From assembly GCA_024409145.1 (NCBI GenBank), contig JAKSUF010000081.1, positions 1 through 6,451 on the forward strand: a stretch of DNA of 6,451 bases, given 5' to 3'. Origin of the DNA: an archaeon. Lineage in GTDB: Archaea; Methanobacteriota; Methanobacteria; Methanobacteriales; Methanobacteriaceae. The position numbers and the translations under genes are program-made. Shown here one piece after another: positions 1 through 6,451 of this stretch. A model generated the notes under the pieces. It searched no databases, had not been told where the DNA came from, and saw only the letters and a list, made by a program, of their open reading frames with translations. How positions within the stretch are numbered: position 1 is the stretch's first letter; each line of letters begins with the position of its first letter.

Positions 1-3000
1 ATAGTCATCAGACTCAATATTGTGATTATTCATATCTAAATTATCATCAGAATTAATCTCTCTATTTAATTCTAAACTAGAGTTATTACCAAATCTAGAA
101 TCTCTTTGAGAATCATGAGATATAGGAGTTATAGACTCATTATATCCGATGGAGTCATTATAATCATCATAAGCAGATTCTTGAAAATCACTTACAATCT
201 TATTTTCACTTTCATTTTGAATTGGTTCAATATAATCCTCCTGAATTGGTTCAATATAACCACTATCAAAAGATTCATAATTATAATCATAATTTTCAGT
301 ATAATCTGAATTATCGTAATTTGGATTAGCATTATGAACTGAATCATCATAACTTATTTCATTATTTATATTGTCATGAATCTCTGGAGTTATTACTATA
401 TTCTCCTCAGGATTTGGTGTGATAACTGGTTCATATTCTTCTTCATGTAACCTATCAATTACATATATTTCTTCCCTTTCAATAGGATTTTCTATAAGTT
501 TACATGCTTTATTGATATATTTAATTTCATTTTTAAGATCATCTAATGAACGAGCAACACCTGTTTTGTTAGATTTATAATTACTTGGATGTACTACTGC
601 ATTCTTCTTAAGAGCATTATCAAATCCAATAGCAGTATCATAATAATTAATTCCATCTTTTTCATTAGAATACTCTTCTTCATAAGAACTATTATCATAT
701 TCTTCTTTAGAATCTGGATAATAAACAGAACCTTCTTTATCTATATCTTCAGATGACTCGTTATTATGACTTGAATTTAAATAATCATTATTTTCTATAT
801 ACTCATTTTCTGAATAAGTAGAATTATCTAAATATTCTGATTGATTATTATTCTCAGGAATTATATAATCATTATCAAAATTATTCTCTTCATCTTCAAA
901 GTAACTTTCATATTCGGATTTATATTCAGAATTATTATCTACGGTATTAACTATGGTATTATCTACAGTATTATCTTTGTAATCTATGAAATAATTATCT
1001 AATTCTTCTCCATTATCTTCAAATATTTGAGATTCATTACCATTTAAAATATTTTCAGAATTTTCTTCATCATAATTATGAGAATTAGAATTATGATAGG
1101 ATTCATCTTCTAAGATATCATCAAGATCATAATTAATATCATAATCTTCACGTAATTTTTCTTCAGTATTTTCATTTTCAGGAATATCTTTAAGATAATT
1201 TTCTTTAAGAATACTATCATCAAATGAAGATTTGAATTTAGGTCTTGATAAAGATTTATTATTAGAATTATTTCCAATATTCTCTACAATCATAGTATTA
1301 TTAGATGATTTTTCTTCTTTAGATATTAAATCTAAATCTAATTCATTATTTGAAGAACCAGAGTTAGTTTTAATATTATTTTCTATAATCTCTTCATTGA
1401 AATTATCTTTATATTCGTCTTCAGAATAGTCATTAATCTTATTTTGATTATGTTTAAATTTCTCATTAATTTCATTGGATAATCTAGTAATAGACTCTTT
1501 ATAGCTTAAGAATCTATTAGACTTTTTATTAGGTTTCCCATCTTTTCTTAAATCAACTATATCTGATTCCTCCATAGATTTTATATTTTCTTCTAATCCA
1601 TCTACTTCATCAATTTCATCTATTGCATCTATTTCATTAGTTTCTTCAGTTTCTTTAGTTCTTTCAATTTTTTTAATTTTATCAATTTCATTTACTTCTT
1701 TATTATTATCCTTATCTAATTCTTTTGTTTTTAATGCTGAAACTTCATCAGTGATATATTCTGATTTAAAATCTTCTTCTGTTTCAATATATTCATCACT
1801 AAATTGAATATCTGTAGAATCTTGTGAATTTATAGGTACATCTATACTATTTGAAGAATTATCCATATCTAATTCATTAGATGAATTATTTAATATATTC
1901 TTTTCATTTAATAAGTTTTCTTCTTCAAATTTAATTTTAGAAATATTATTATTCAAATCTAAGTCATTTTTAGATTCAATATTTGATTCTTCACTTAAAG
2001 AATTATTATAATCTTTTCTGTTATAGTTAGGTTTATTAATGTTATTATGATTATCTAAACCATCAACAGCATCAACAATCACAGAACCATCTGAACCCTC
2101 AGAACCATCAACAGCATCAACAATCACAGAACCATCTGAACCCTCAGAACCATCAACAGCATCAACAATCACAGAACCATCTTCAATATTATCATTGACT
2201 TCATTATTCTTATTATCCTCATGTTTTTTAATAATAAATGAAGTTACTGGATTAATTTTCATAGATTCAAAAGCTTTAATTTGAGATTTAATCTCATTAG
2301 CTTTAGTATTATACTTAGTAAGTTCTATATATTTGAGTAACTTATCTTTAGCTAATTCTCTATTTCTATACCAATCTGTAGACCACAAGTGATAAATATT
2401 CCAACCTAAACCAGATAAAACTTGATCTCTAAGTCTATCTCTATCTCTAGCTACTTTAGAAGATGCATAAATTTCCCCATCACATTCAATACCTAATAAA
2501 TATTTTCCAGGATTCTCATCATCAACAATAGCTAAATCAACTCTGAAACCTGCACATCCGATTTTTTTAGATACATCATATCCATTCTCAATTAAGAAAT
2601 TAAATATAGCATCTTCAAATGGAGATTCATCATATTCTTCTACTAAAACATTATTAAGTTGAATATTTTCAGCATATTCTAAGAAACTTTTAAGAGATTT
2701 GACTCCAAAGGGAGGATTTGCAGTTAAATGAATATCATGAGACCTAAAGTTAGAGAATACGACACATTTCTCTCTAGCTCTTGTAATAAGAACATTTAAA
2801 CGTCTTTCTCCACCATCTTGGTTTAAAGGACCAAAATTTAAGGACATTTTTCCTTCAGTATCATAACCATAACCAATACTAATTAAAATAACATCTCTTT
2901 CATCCCCCTGAATTGTTTCAAGGTTTTTAACAAAGAATCTTTCTGGTTTCTTATCAGAGAATAATGGTTCAAATTCAGGATGTAATTTTCGCTCAATTTC

Positions 3001-6000
3001 TAATTCTTCTAAAATTGCATTTTTTTGAGCAACAGAAAATGTTCCAACACCTAAACTTTTTTTATCACCATATTTATTAAAATGTCTAAATATTTCTTTA
3101 ACAACATCTTTTGCTTCTTTTGGATTTGCTGACCCTTCACCCCTATGGTATGCAGTATCGGGATTATATTTAAATTTAAGTCCTAACTCTGGGTCATTAT
3201 GAGAGGGAGATGGATAAACTAAAAGTTCATTGTCATAGAACTCCCTATTAGAAATATTAATAAGAGATTCATGTCTACTTCTGTAATGCCATTTTAACAT
3301 TTTAACTGGGAATGAAAGTTTACATAAATGTAAAATACTTTCCATATCTAATGCAGTAGCTACTTCTTCCCCACTTTCAGAATCGGTCATCTGATCAAAA
3401 AAGCTTGTAGGAGGTAATTGTTGAGTATCTCCCATAACAACAGCTGTTTTTCCTCTCATAAATGCACCTAATGCATCTTCTGGCTTAACTTGACTAGCTT
3501 CATCAAAAATAACAACATCAAATTGTAATTTTGGATTAGTTGGATCTAAGTATTGAGCAATAGAAAGAGGACTCATCATGAAAACTGGTTTAATTTTCTT
3601 AATTGTGCCTCCAGCTTTTTCTAAAAGATTTCTAACAGGTAAATGTCCACTTTTTCTTGTAAATTCTCCTGCTAAAATTTTAGCTTCAGGATTATCCGCT
3701 TCACCAAATATTTTAGGGATTTGACTATTTAATTTATTAAATATTCTTTTTCTATTTAAATTAATAATCTTTCTATCTAAATCCTTAAATTCTTTTATCC
3801 TATTTTCATGTAATTCTCCAATGAAAGTAGCTAAAGTTGTTTCTTCAGCAAATACTAAATTTAAAAGACTATCAGCAAAATTACCTAAGACTAAAGATTT
3901 AACTTCATCTTTTTTAATATTCCTTTTTTCTATTGTTTTAACAAATAATTCTGCAGGAGTTTTTAAACAAGCTCTTTTAGTATTAGAATATTGTGACCAT
4001 AAATGAAGACTAGATAATTGACCTTTCCATTTATTTAATTGAGATTCCCAACTTTCAAAACTAACATCTTTAGTTTCCTTTTTGAATATTAAAGAACTTC
4101 TTGGATTTAATTTAGATTCTAAATTTTTAAGATTATTATAGAAATTATTACCTTCAGATAAGTAACTTGCCATATCTTTCTCAGTATTAATTACAAATAA
4201 ATCTTTAGAAAGTAAATCTATAGTGTTTTCACTAAATGTACCATTACTTAATAAATAAGTAAATTTATCCATCCATTTAGCTAATTCTTCAAGTTCTGAA
4301 ATAGGAGTATTTTTAGACCAAAGATGACCAAAATAACGATTAGCTAAACGTTCATTATCTGAAATAGCTTGTCTTATTTTAATATTTTGTCGAATATTTA
4401 TTAAATCATTTAAAGCTCTTTTAGTATCTGGAACAGGTCCTTTGTATAAATAAGAAAGTTCTTCTTTATATTGATTAGAACCAAATAATCTAAATTTCTT
4501 TTGAGATTCTTTTTCTAAATTATAAATAAGAGCATCTAAATCAGCAATCAAAATATTATCAGTAAATTTATCAAATAAATGAGCAGTTTTTTGATATTTT
4601 TCAAGTAATTTAATTAATTCAAAAGCTTTATCTGGATGTTCATACCATTCTCTATTAAGCAATATGGAGCTATCAATGAATCTTGCATTATTAGTATTTA
4701 ATAATTTTAAGGCTTTAATTGAATCTTCATACTCTTGTAAAGTAGTAGGTGATCTAATCCCATATAAATCATTAATACTGGATATTTCATATCTAAATTC
4801 ATTTAAAGATTCTAATGTATCTTTAATTAAAAGTTCTATTTCTCTTAAATCAGCAGGAAGTAAACTTTTAGGATTACAATAATTCCACGGATTATTTCTT
4901 GAGATAGTAGAATATAATTCAGATAAATTTTCAAGAGAAATAATAATATCATCTAAATCTTTAAGATTAACTTCTTCTGTATTCTCCATTCTAACTAAAG
5001 GAAGTATTTTTCCTTGTTTAGAGAAATAATCTTCAGCAGATTCTTTCATACCATATAATTCAAATGCTGATAAATTAATATTATATAAAGGTTTATGAAT
5101 AACCTCTGCATAATCATCAAGTTGATTTCTTAAATTTTCAAGCTTTCTCAAAGTTTGATCTAATTTTAAATCTTTAGTAGCCCTAACATTTGTAGCTCTT
5201 TGAAGTTCTTTTAAAAGTTTTTTACGTCTTGTTTTATGAGAATGTAATTCTAAGACAAATTTTCCTAAACCCACATTATCTAATCTGCTTTTTACAACTT
5301 CTAAAGCAGCCATTTTCTCACTTACAAACAAAACAGTTTTACCCTCAGCAATTAATTCAGCTATTAAATTAACAATTGTTTGAGATTTACCCGTACCAGG
5401 AGGTCCTTCTACGACTAAATTGTGTCCTGCTTTAACATTTTCAATTACTGCAATTTGAGAAGAATCTGCATCTAAAACTTGATACATAGTTTTATAATGA
5501 AGTTTTTCATCGACTTCATCTTCTGTAAAAGTATCCTCATAAATATTTTTTTTAGGATTAAATATAGCTTCAATAAGTTCATTTTTTGTTAAATCAATAT
5601 TATCTTTCCAACTTTCTGGATTAAGATCATTATACATAACAAATTTTGTAAATGAGAAAAATCCAAGAGCTACATTATCAACAACATTCCAATCTTTATA
5701 TTTACGAATAACTTTATTTACACTAATTAAATATTGTTCAACCCCTTCAGCATGAGAAACTGGTTGGAATTTAGGTAATTTAATACCTTCTTCTTTAAGT
5801 TTAGCTTCTAATGAAATATTATGTTGTAAATCTTCTCCAGTCCAAGATAAAGAAAATGAATTTCCAGCTTTTTTACGTTCAATTTCAACAGGAATTAATA
5901 TAAGTGGAGCTAAATTCTTTTGTTTAGGTTTTTTCTTATCTACCCATTCAACAAAACCACATGCAATATATAAAATATTATATCCTTGTTCTTGAACCAT

Positions 6001-6360
6001 AGTTTTTGCTTGTTGATCAATATAAAACAATCTTTTTTGAAGTTCACTAGGGGATAAATCAGCTTTTAAAGTTTTATCTTGTTCAATTGATGAAAACATC
6101 TCTTTTGTTTGACTAATAAATGCATGAGCAAAAGATTTTTTAGATTCATCTTCCTTTTTGTTTGGTGCAAAATGCATTCTTTTATTATCCAATACAAGAG
6201 TTTTATAAACATTTAAAGGATTTTGGTTAATAATATTAAGAGTTTTATTACGAGATTTAAAATTAAGTAAAGGGTTTCTTAATGTTAAATCTAAAAGTTC
6301 TTTTCTTAGATTTTTAAACTCCTTTCTAATGTTTTTATTTGATGATGATTTAATTTGCAT
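1..6360 (-). CDS. Giant DUF4011-SF1 helicase-Vsr-like endonuclease with acidic low-complexity tail (3' end outside window)
   Basis: The frame is open for 2,120 codons from the ATG at 6360-6358 to the left edge, so the C-terminus is missing. The start is fixed by an in-frame TAA only two codons upstream (6366-6364) and a GGGA motif six bases before the ATG. The next in-frame Met lies well inside the conserved N-terminal region. Domain order is DUF4011-like (about 15-250), SF1 helicase (about 290-1210, with a helical insertion at about 370-920), PD-(D/E)XK/Vsr-like nuclease (about 1240-1335), then an acidic disordered tail (1380 onward). No signal peptide or membrane segment is visible, so it should be cytoplasmic. 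By family knowledge, such proteins are ATP-driven nucleic acid translocases coupled to a nuclease, and several act in anti-phage defence (the single-gene Hhe type has this domain set). That role is inference here. The core family identity is very secure. The tail makes the protein far longer than the helicase-nuclease core needs. Confidence 0.96.
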   Translation of the reverse strand, partial: MQIKSSSNKNIRKEFKNLRKELLDLTLRNPLLNFKSRNKTLNIINQNPLNVYKTLVLDNKRMHFAPNKKEDESKKSFAHAFISQTKEMFSSIEQDKTLKADLSPSELQKRLFYIDQQAKTMVQEQGYNILYIACGFVEWVDKKKPKQKNLAPLILIPVEIERKKAGNSFSLSWTGEDLQHNISLEAKLKEEGIKLPKFQPVSHAEGVEQYLISVNKVIRKYKDWNVVDNVALGFFSFTKFVMYNDLNPESWKDNIDLTKNELIEAIFNPKKNIYEDTFTEDEVDEKLHYKTMYQVLDADSSQIAVIENVKAGHNLVVEGPPGTGKSQTIVNLIAELIAEGKTVLFVSEKMAALEVVKSRLDNVGLGKFVLELHSHKTRRKKLLKELQRATNVRATKDLKLDQTLRKLENLRNQLDDYAEVIHKPLYNINLSAFELYGMKESAEDYFSKQGKILPLVRMENTEEVNLKDLDDIIISLENLSELYSTISRNNPWNYCNPKSLLPADLREIELLIKDTLESLNEFRYEISSINDLYGIRSPTTLQEYEDSIKALKLLNTNNARFIDSSILLNREWYEHPDKAFELIKLLEKYQKTAHLFDKFTDNILIADLDALIYNLEKESQKKFRLFGSNQYKEELSYLYKGPVPDTKRALNDLINIRQNIKIRQAISDNERLANRYFGHLWSKNTPISELEELAKWMDKFTYLLSNGTFSENTIDLLSKDLFVINTEKDMASYLSEGNNFYNNLKNLESKLNPRSSLIFKKETKDVSFESWESQLNKWKGQLSSLHLWSQYSNTKRACLKTPAELFVKTIEKRNIKKDEVKSLVLGNFADSLLNLVFAEETTLATFIGELHENRIKEFKDLDRKIINLNRKRIFNKLNSQIPKIFGEADNPEAKILAGEFTRKSGHLPVRNLLEKAGGTIKKIKPVFMMSPLSIAQYLDPTNPKLQFDVVIFDEASQVKPEDALGAFMRGKTAVVMGDTQQLPPTSFFDQMTDSESGEEVATALDMESILHLCKLSFPVKMLKWHYRSRHESLINISNREFYDNELLVYPSPSHNDPELGLKFKYNPDTAYHRGEGSANPKEAKDVVKEIFRHFNKYGDKKSLGVGTFSVAQKNAILEELEIERKLHPEFEPLFSDKKPERFFVKNLETIQGDERDVILISIGYGYDTEGKMSLNFGPLNQDGGERRLNVLITRAREKCVVFSNFRSHDIHLTANPPFGVKSLKSFLEYAENIQLNNVLVEEYDESPFEDAIFNFLIENGYDVSKKIGCAGFRVDLAIVDDENPGKYLLGIECDGEIYASSKVARDRDRLRDQVLSGLGWNIYHLWSTDWYRNRELAKDKLLKYIELTKYNTKANEIKSQIKAFESMKINPVTSFIIKKHEDNKNNEVNDNIEDGSVIVDAVDGSEGSDGSVIVDAVDGSEGSDGSVIVDAVDGLDNHNNINKPNYNRKDYNNSLSEESNIESKNDLDLNNNISKIKFEEENLLNEKNILNNSSNELDMDNSSNSIDVPINSQDSTDIQFSDEYIETEEDFKSEYITDEVSALKTKELDKDNNKEVNEIDKIKKIERTKETEETNEIDAIDEIDEVDGLEENIKSMEESDIVDLRKDGKPNKKSNRFLSYKESITRLSNEINEKFKHNQNKINDYSEDEYKDNFNEEIIENNIKTNSGSSNNELDLDLISKEEKSSNNTMIVENIGNNSNNKSLSRPKFKSSFDDSILKENYLKDIPENENTEEKLREDYDINYDLDDILEDESYHNSNSHNYDEENSENILNGNESQIFEDNGEELDNYFIDYKDNTVDNTIVNTVDNNSEYKSEYESYFEDEENNFDNDYIIPENNNQSEYLDNSTYSENEYIENNDYLNSSHNNESSEDIDKEGSVYYPDSKEEYDNSSYEEEYSNEKDGINYYDTAIGFDNALKKNAVVHPSNYKSNKTGVARSLDDLKNEIKYINKACKLIENPIEREEIYVIDRLHEEEYEPVITPNPEENIVITPEIHDNINNEISYDDSVHNANPNYDNSDYTENYDYNYESFDSGYIEPIQEDYIEPIQNESENKIVSDFQESAYDDYNDSIGYNESITPISHDSQRDSRFGNNSSLELNREINSDDNLDMNNHNIESDDY
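218..259 (-). repeat. Short direct repeat encoding YIEPIQ twice
   Basis: An 18-base sequence (tgaattggttcaatataa on the plus strand) occurs at 218-235 and again at 242-259, a period of 24 bases. In the protein this gives two consecutive YIEPIQ blocks, each followed by two acidic or polar residues. It is a small in-frame duplication inside the acidic tail. Confidence 0.9.
2058..2182 (-). repeat. 45-bp in-frame tandem repeat, about 2.8 perfect copies
   Basis: Copies begin at 2059, 2104 and 2149 on the plus strand. The first two are complete and the third stops matching after 2182. All copies are identical at the nucleotide level, including the third codon positions. The unit encodes the 15 residues GSVIVDAVDGSEGSD at 1395-1409, 1410-1424 and 1425-1434 (partial). 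By count the unit is 20/45 G+C, clearly higher than the A+T-rich DNA on both sides. Perfect identity suggests a recent expansion or active homogenisation. A 45-bp unit keeps the reading frame whatever the copy number. Confidence 0.97.
2356..2643 (-). other. Vsr-like / MTES_1575-type PD-(D/E)XK endonuclease domain
   Basis: Residues about 1240-1335 directly follow the helicase. Candidate active-site positions are Glu1249 in SPFE (1246-1249), Asp1275 in GFRVDLAIVD (1271-1280) and Glu1292/Asp1294 in GIECDG (1290-1295). They are followed by the diagnostic ARDRDRLRDQVLSGLGW (1304-1320) and HLWSTDW (1324-1330) stretches. This matches the small nuclease fused to DUF4011 helicases and related to the very-short-patch repair (Vsr) fold. 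One oddity: where I recall relatives having Tyr-His-Ser-Ser after ECDG, this protein has YASS (1298-1301), so the usual His is Ala1299. The acidic residues are all kept, so loss of activity cannot be concluded. A short charged helical stretch (about 1336-1379) links the domain to the tail. Confidence 0.9.
2731..5493 (-). other. SF1 (UvrD/Upf1-like, AAA_11/AAA_12) helicase core with long helical insertion
   Basis: All the expected superfamily 1 motifs are present and intact. The Q motif is around VLDADSSQ (295-302, Gln302). Walker A is EGPPGTGKS (318-326). Motif Ia is LFVSEKMAAL (344-353). Walker B is IFDEASQ (951-957, Asp953/Glu954). Motif III is GDTQQLPP (977-984). Motif IV is WHYRSRHESL (1024-1033). 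Motif V is TIQGDERDVI (1149-1158). Motif VI is GGERRLNVLITRAREK (1183-1198), with the arginines expected to contact ATP. The segment PVFMMSPLSIAQYL (925-938), just before Walker B, is also typical of DUF4011 helicases. About 560 residues rich in Lys, Glu, Leu and Asn separate motif Ia from that segment. They look mainly alpha-helical and are probably the usual large insertion of this family. With every catalytic residue in place, an active ATPase is expected. Confidence 0.95.
5611..6318 (-). other. DUF4011-like N-terminal region of the helicase protein
   Basis: Residues about 15-250 match the N-terminal region typical of DUF4011 helicases. The hallmark is LLDLTLRNPLLNFKSRNKTL at residues 22-41, in which the LxLRNPLLNF pattern is the family signature. 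Further family-like stretches are a segment reading ILYIACGFVEW and then APLILIPVEIER, which resembles the conserved APL(I/V)L(I/V)PVxLxR strand of this domain. The biochemical role of the region is not established. It always precedes the helicase and may take part in nucleic acid or partner recognition. The domain edges are approximate because they were judged by eye. Confidence 0.85.
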
Positions 6361-6366
6361 TATTTA

Positions 6367-6370
6367 TCCC
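6367..6370 (-). promoter_or_regulatory. Probable ribosome binding site (GGGA after an A-run)
   Basis: On the minus strand the bases before the start read AAAAAAAAGGGATAAATA then ATG. The GGGA ends six bases before the ATG, a usual Shine-Dalgarno distance. It is only a partial match to a GGAGG/GGTG-type site, but it is the only G cluster in the leader and supports the chosen start. Confidence 0.6.
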
Positions 6371-6392
6371 TTTTTTTTGATTGTTTTATTTA

Positions 6393-6402
6393 ATTTTATA
6401 AA
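6393..6402 (-). promoter_or_regulatory. Possible archaeal TATA box (TTTATAAAAT)
   Basis: The minus strand reads TTTATAAAAT about 33-42 bases upstream of the ATG. This resembles the archaeal TATA element (TTTAWATA-like). If it is used, transcription would start about 25 bases downstream, close to the ribosome binding site, giving a very short leader. The whole region is A+T only, so chance matches are likely. A bacterial -10 element could also be read here. Confidence 0.3.
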
Positions 6403-6451
6403 TTAAATTTAATTTAAATTTTAGTTTTTATTAGATGTTTAAAATAATAAT

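Larger units (their letters stand above)
1..2223 (-). other. Acidic Asn/Asp/Glu/Ser-rich low-complexity C-terminal tail, at least 741 residues
   Basis: From about His1380 to the end of the window (residue 2120) the protein is dominated by Asp, Glu, Asn, Ser, Tyr, Ile and Lys. It has very few Trp, Cys, Gly or Pro and no recognisable catalytic motif. It should be mostly disordered and strongly negative. The frame is uninterrupted across 2.2 kb, with preferred codons like those of the core, so this is real coding sequence rather than read-through of junk. Local structure includes a tandem repeat at 1394-1434, an alternating Ile-Asp/Glu run (NEIDAIDEIDEVD, about 1572-1584), basic islands at 1603-1641 and 1902-1960, and an eight-residue YIEPIQ duplication near 2030-2050. 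Function is unknown. Possibilities are a spacer to a C-terminal domain beyond the window, autoinhibition by DNA mimicry, or a protein-interaction or condensate-forming tail. Confidence 0.85.
6361..6451. other. A+T-rich upstream intergenic region (partial)
   Basis: These 91 bases lie upstream of the large gene and contain few G or C bases. Besides the ribosome binding site and TATA candidates they hold a perfect 18-bp A+T palindrome at 6399-6416. No tRNA, rRNA or protein-coding sequence can be supported here. The neighbouring gene lies beyond the right edge, so its orientation and any operon link are unknown. Confidence 0.7.

Noticed and set aside
106..309. Plus-strand open frame of 67 codons
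   Set aside because: It lies entirely antisense to the acidic tail. Its Ile/Phe-rich product is the expected mirror of Asn/Asp/Glu-rich codons, and it has no ribosome binding site or family resemblance.
1232..1429. Plus-strand open frame of 65 codons
   Set aside because: Antisense shadow of the tail. Its Leu/Ser/Ile-rich composition follows from the complementary codons.
2058..2182. Tandem repeat considered as a CRISPR array
   Set aside because: The 45-bp units abut with no unique spacers and encode an in-frame peptide repeat.
3821..4006. Plus-strand open frame of 61 codons
   Set aside because: Antisense to the helicase insertion, whose minus-strand frame is continuous and family-like. No independent support.
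4664..4882. Plus-strand open frame of 72 codons
   Set aside because: Antisense to the helicase insertion. No recognisable domain or ribosome binding site.
6371..6378. Run of eight T on the plus strand considered as a terminator
   Set aside because: No plus-strand gene ends before it and no G+C stem precedes it. On the minus strand it is simply the A-run ahead of the ribosome binding site.
6434..6451. Possible start of a divergent plus-strand gene (ATG at 6434)
   Set aside because: Only six codons remain before the edge and no ribosome binding site precedes it. Nothing supports coding.

Overview
This window holds essentially one gene. A single reading frame on the minus strand starts at an ATG at 6360-6358 and runs without a stop codon to the left edge. 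That is 2,120 codons, and the C-terminus lies outside the window. The only other DNA is about 90 bases of almost pure A+T upstream (6361-6451), which carries a probable ribosome binding site and a possible TATA element.

The first ~1,375 residues are a recognisable enzyme of the DUF4011 / SF1 helicase / Vsr-like endonuclease family. An N-terminal DUF4011-type region is followed by a UvrD/Upf1-like (AAA_11/AAA_12) helicase that is split by a ~560-residue, mostly helical insertion. All major motifs are readable: Q motif, Walker A, DEAS Walker B, GDTQQLPP, the YRS and QGDERD motifs, and the arginine motif. Next comes a PD-(D/E)XK nuclease domain of the MTES_1575/Vsr-like type. This set of domains is known from prokaryotic anti-phage defence proteins; a single-gene system called Hhe has been described with it. 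A defence role here is inferred from the family, because no neighbouring genes are visible.

The unusual part is the remaining 740+ residues (about 1380-2120, positions 1-2223). They form a very long, strongly acidic, Asn/Asp/Glu/Ser-rich, low-complexity tail. Near its start the tail has a perfect 45-bp tandem repeat that is much richer in G+C than its surroundings. It also contains two short, more ordered basic segments. Nothing in the known family explains this tail, and it is the feature most worth following up.

The DNA is extremely A+T-rich, with Leu mostly TTA, Arg mostly AGA and Lys mostly AAA. Together with a long Asn/Asp-rich protein and a GGGA-type ribosome binding site, this would suit a host-associated methanogenic archaeon such as Methanobrevibacter or Methanosphaera. 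A low-GC bacterium cannot be excluded from this sequence alone.
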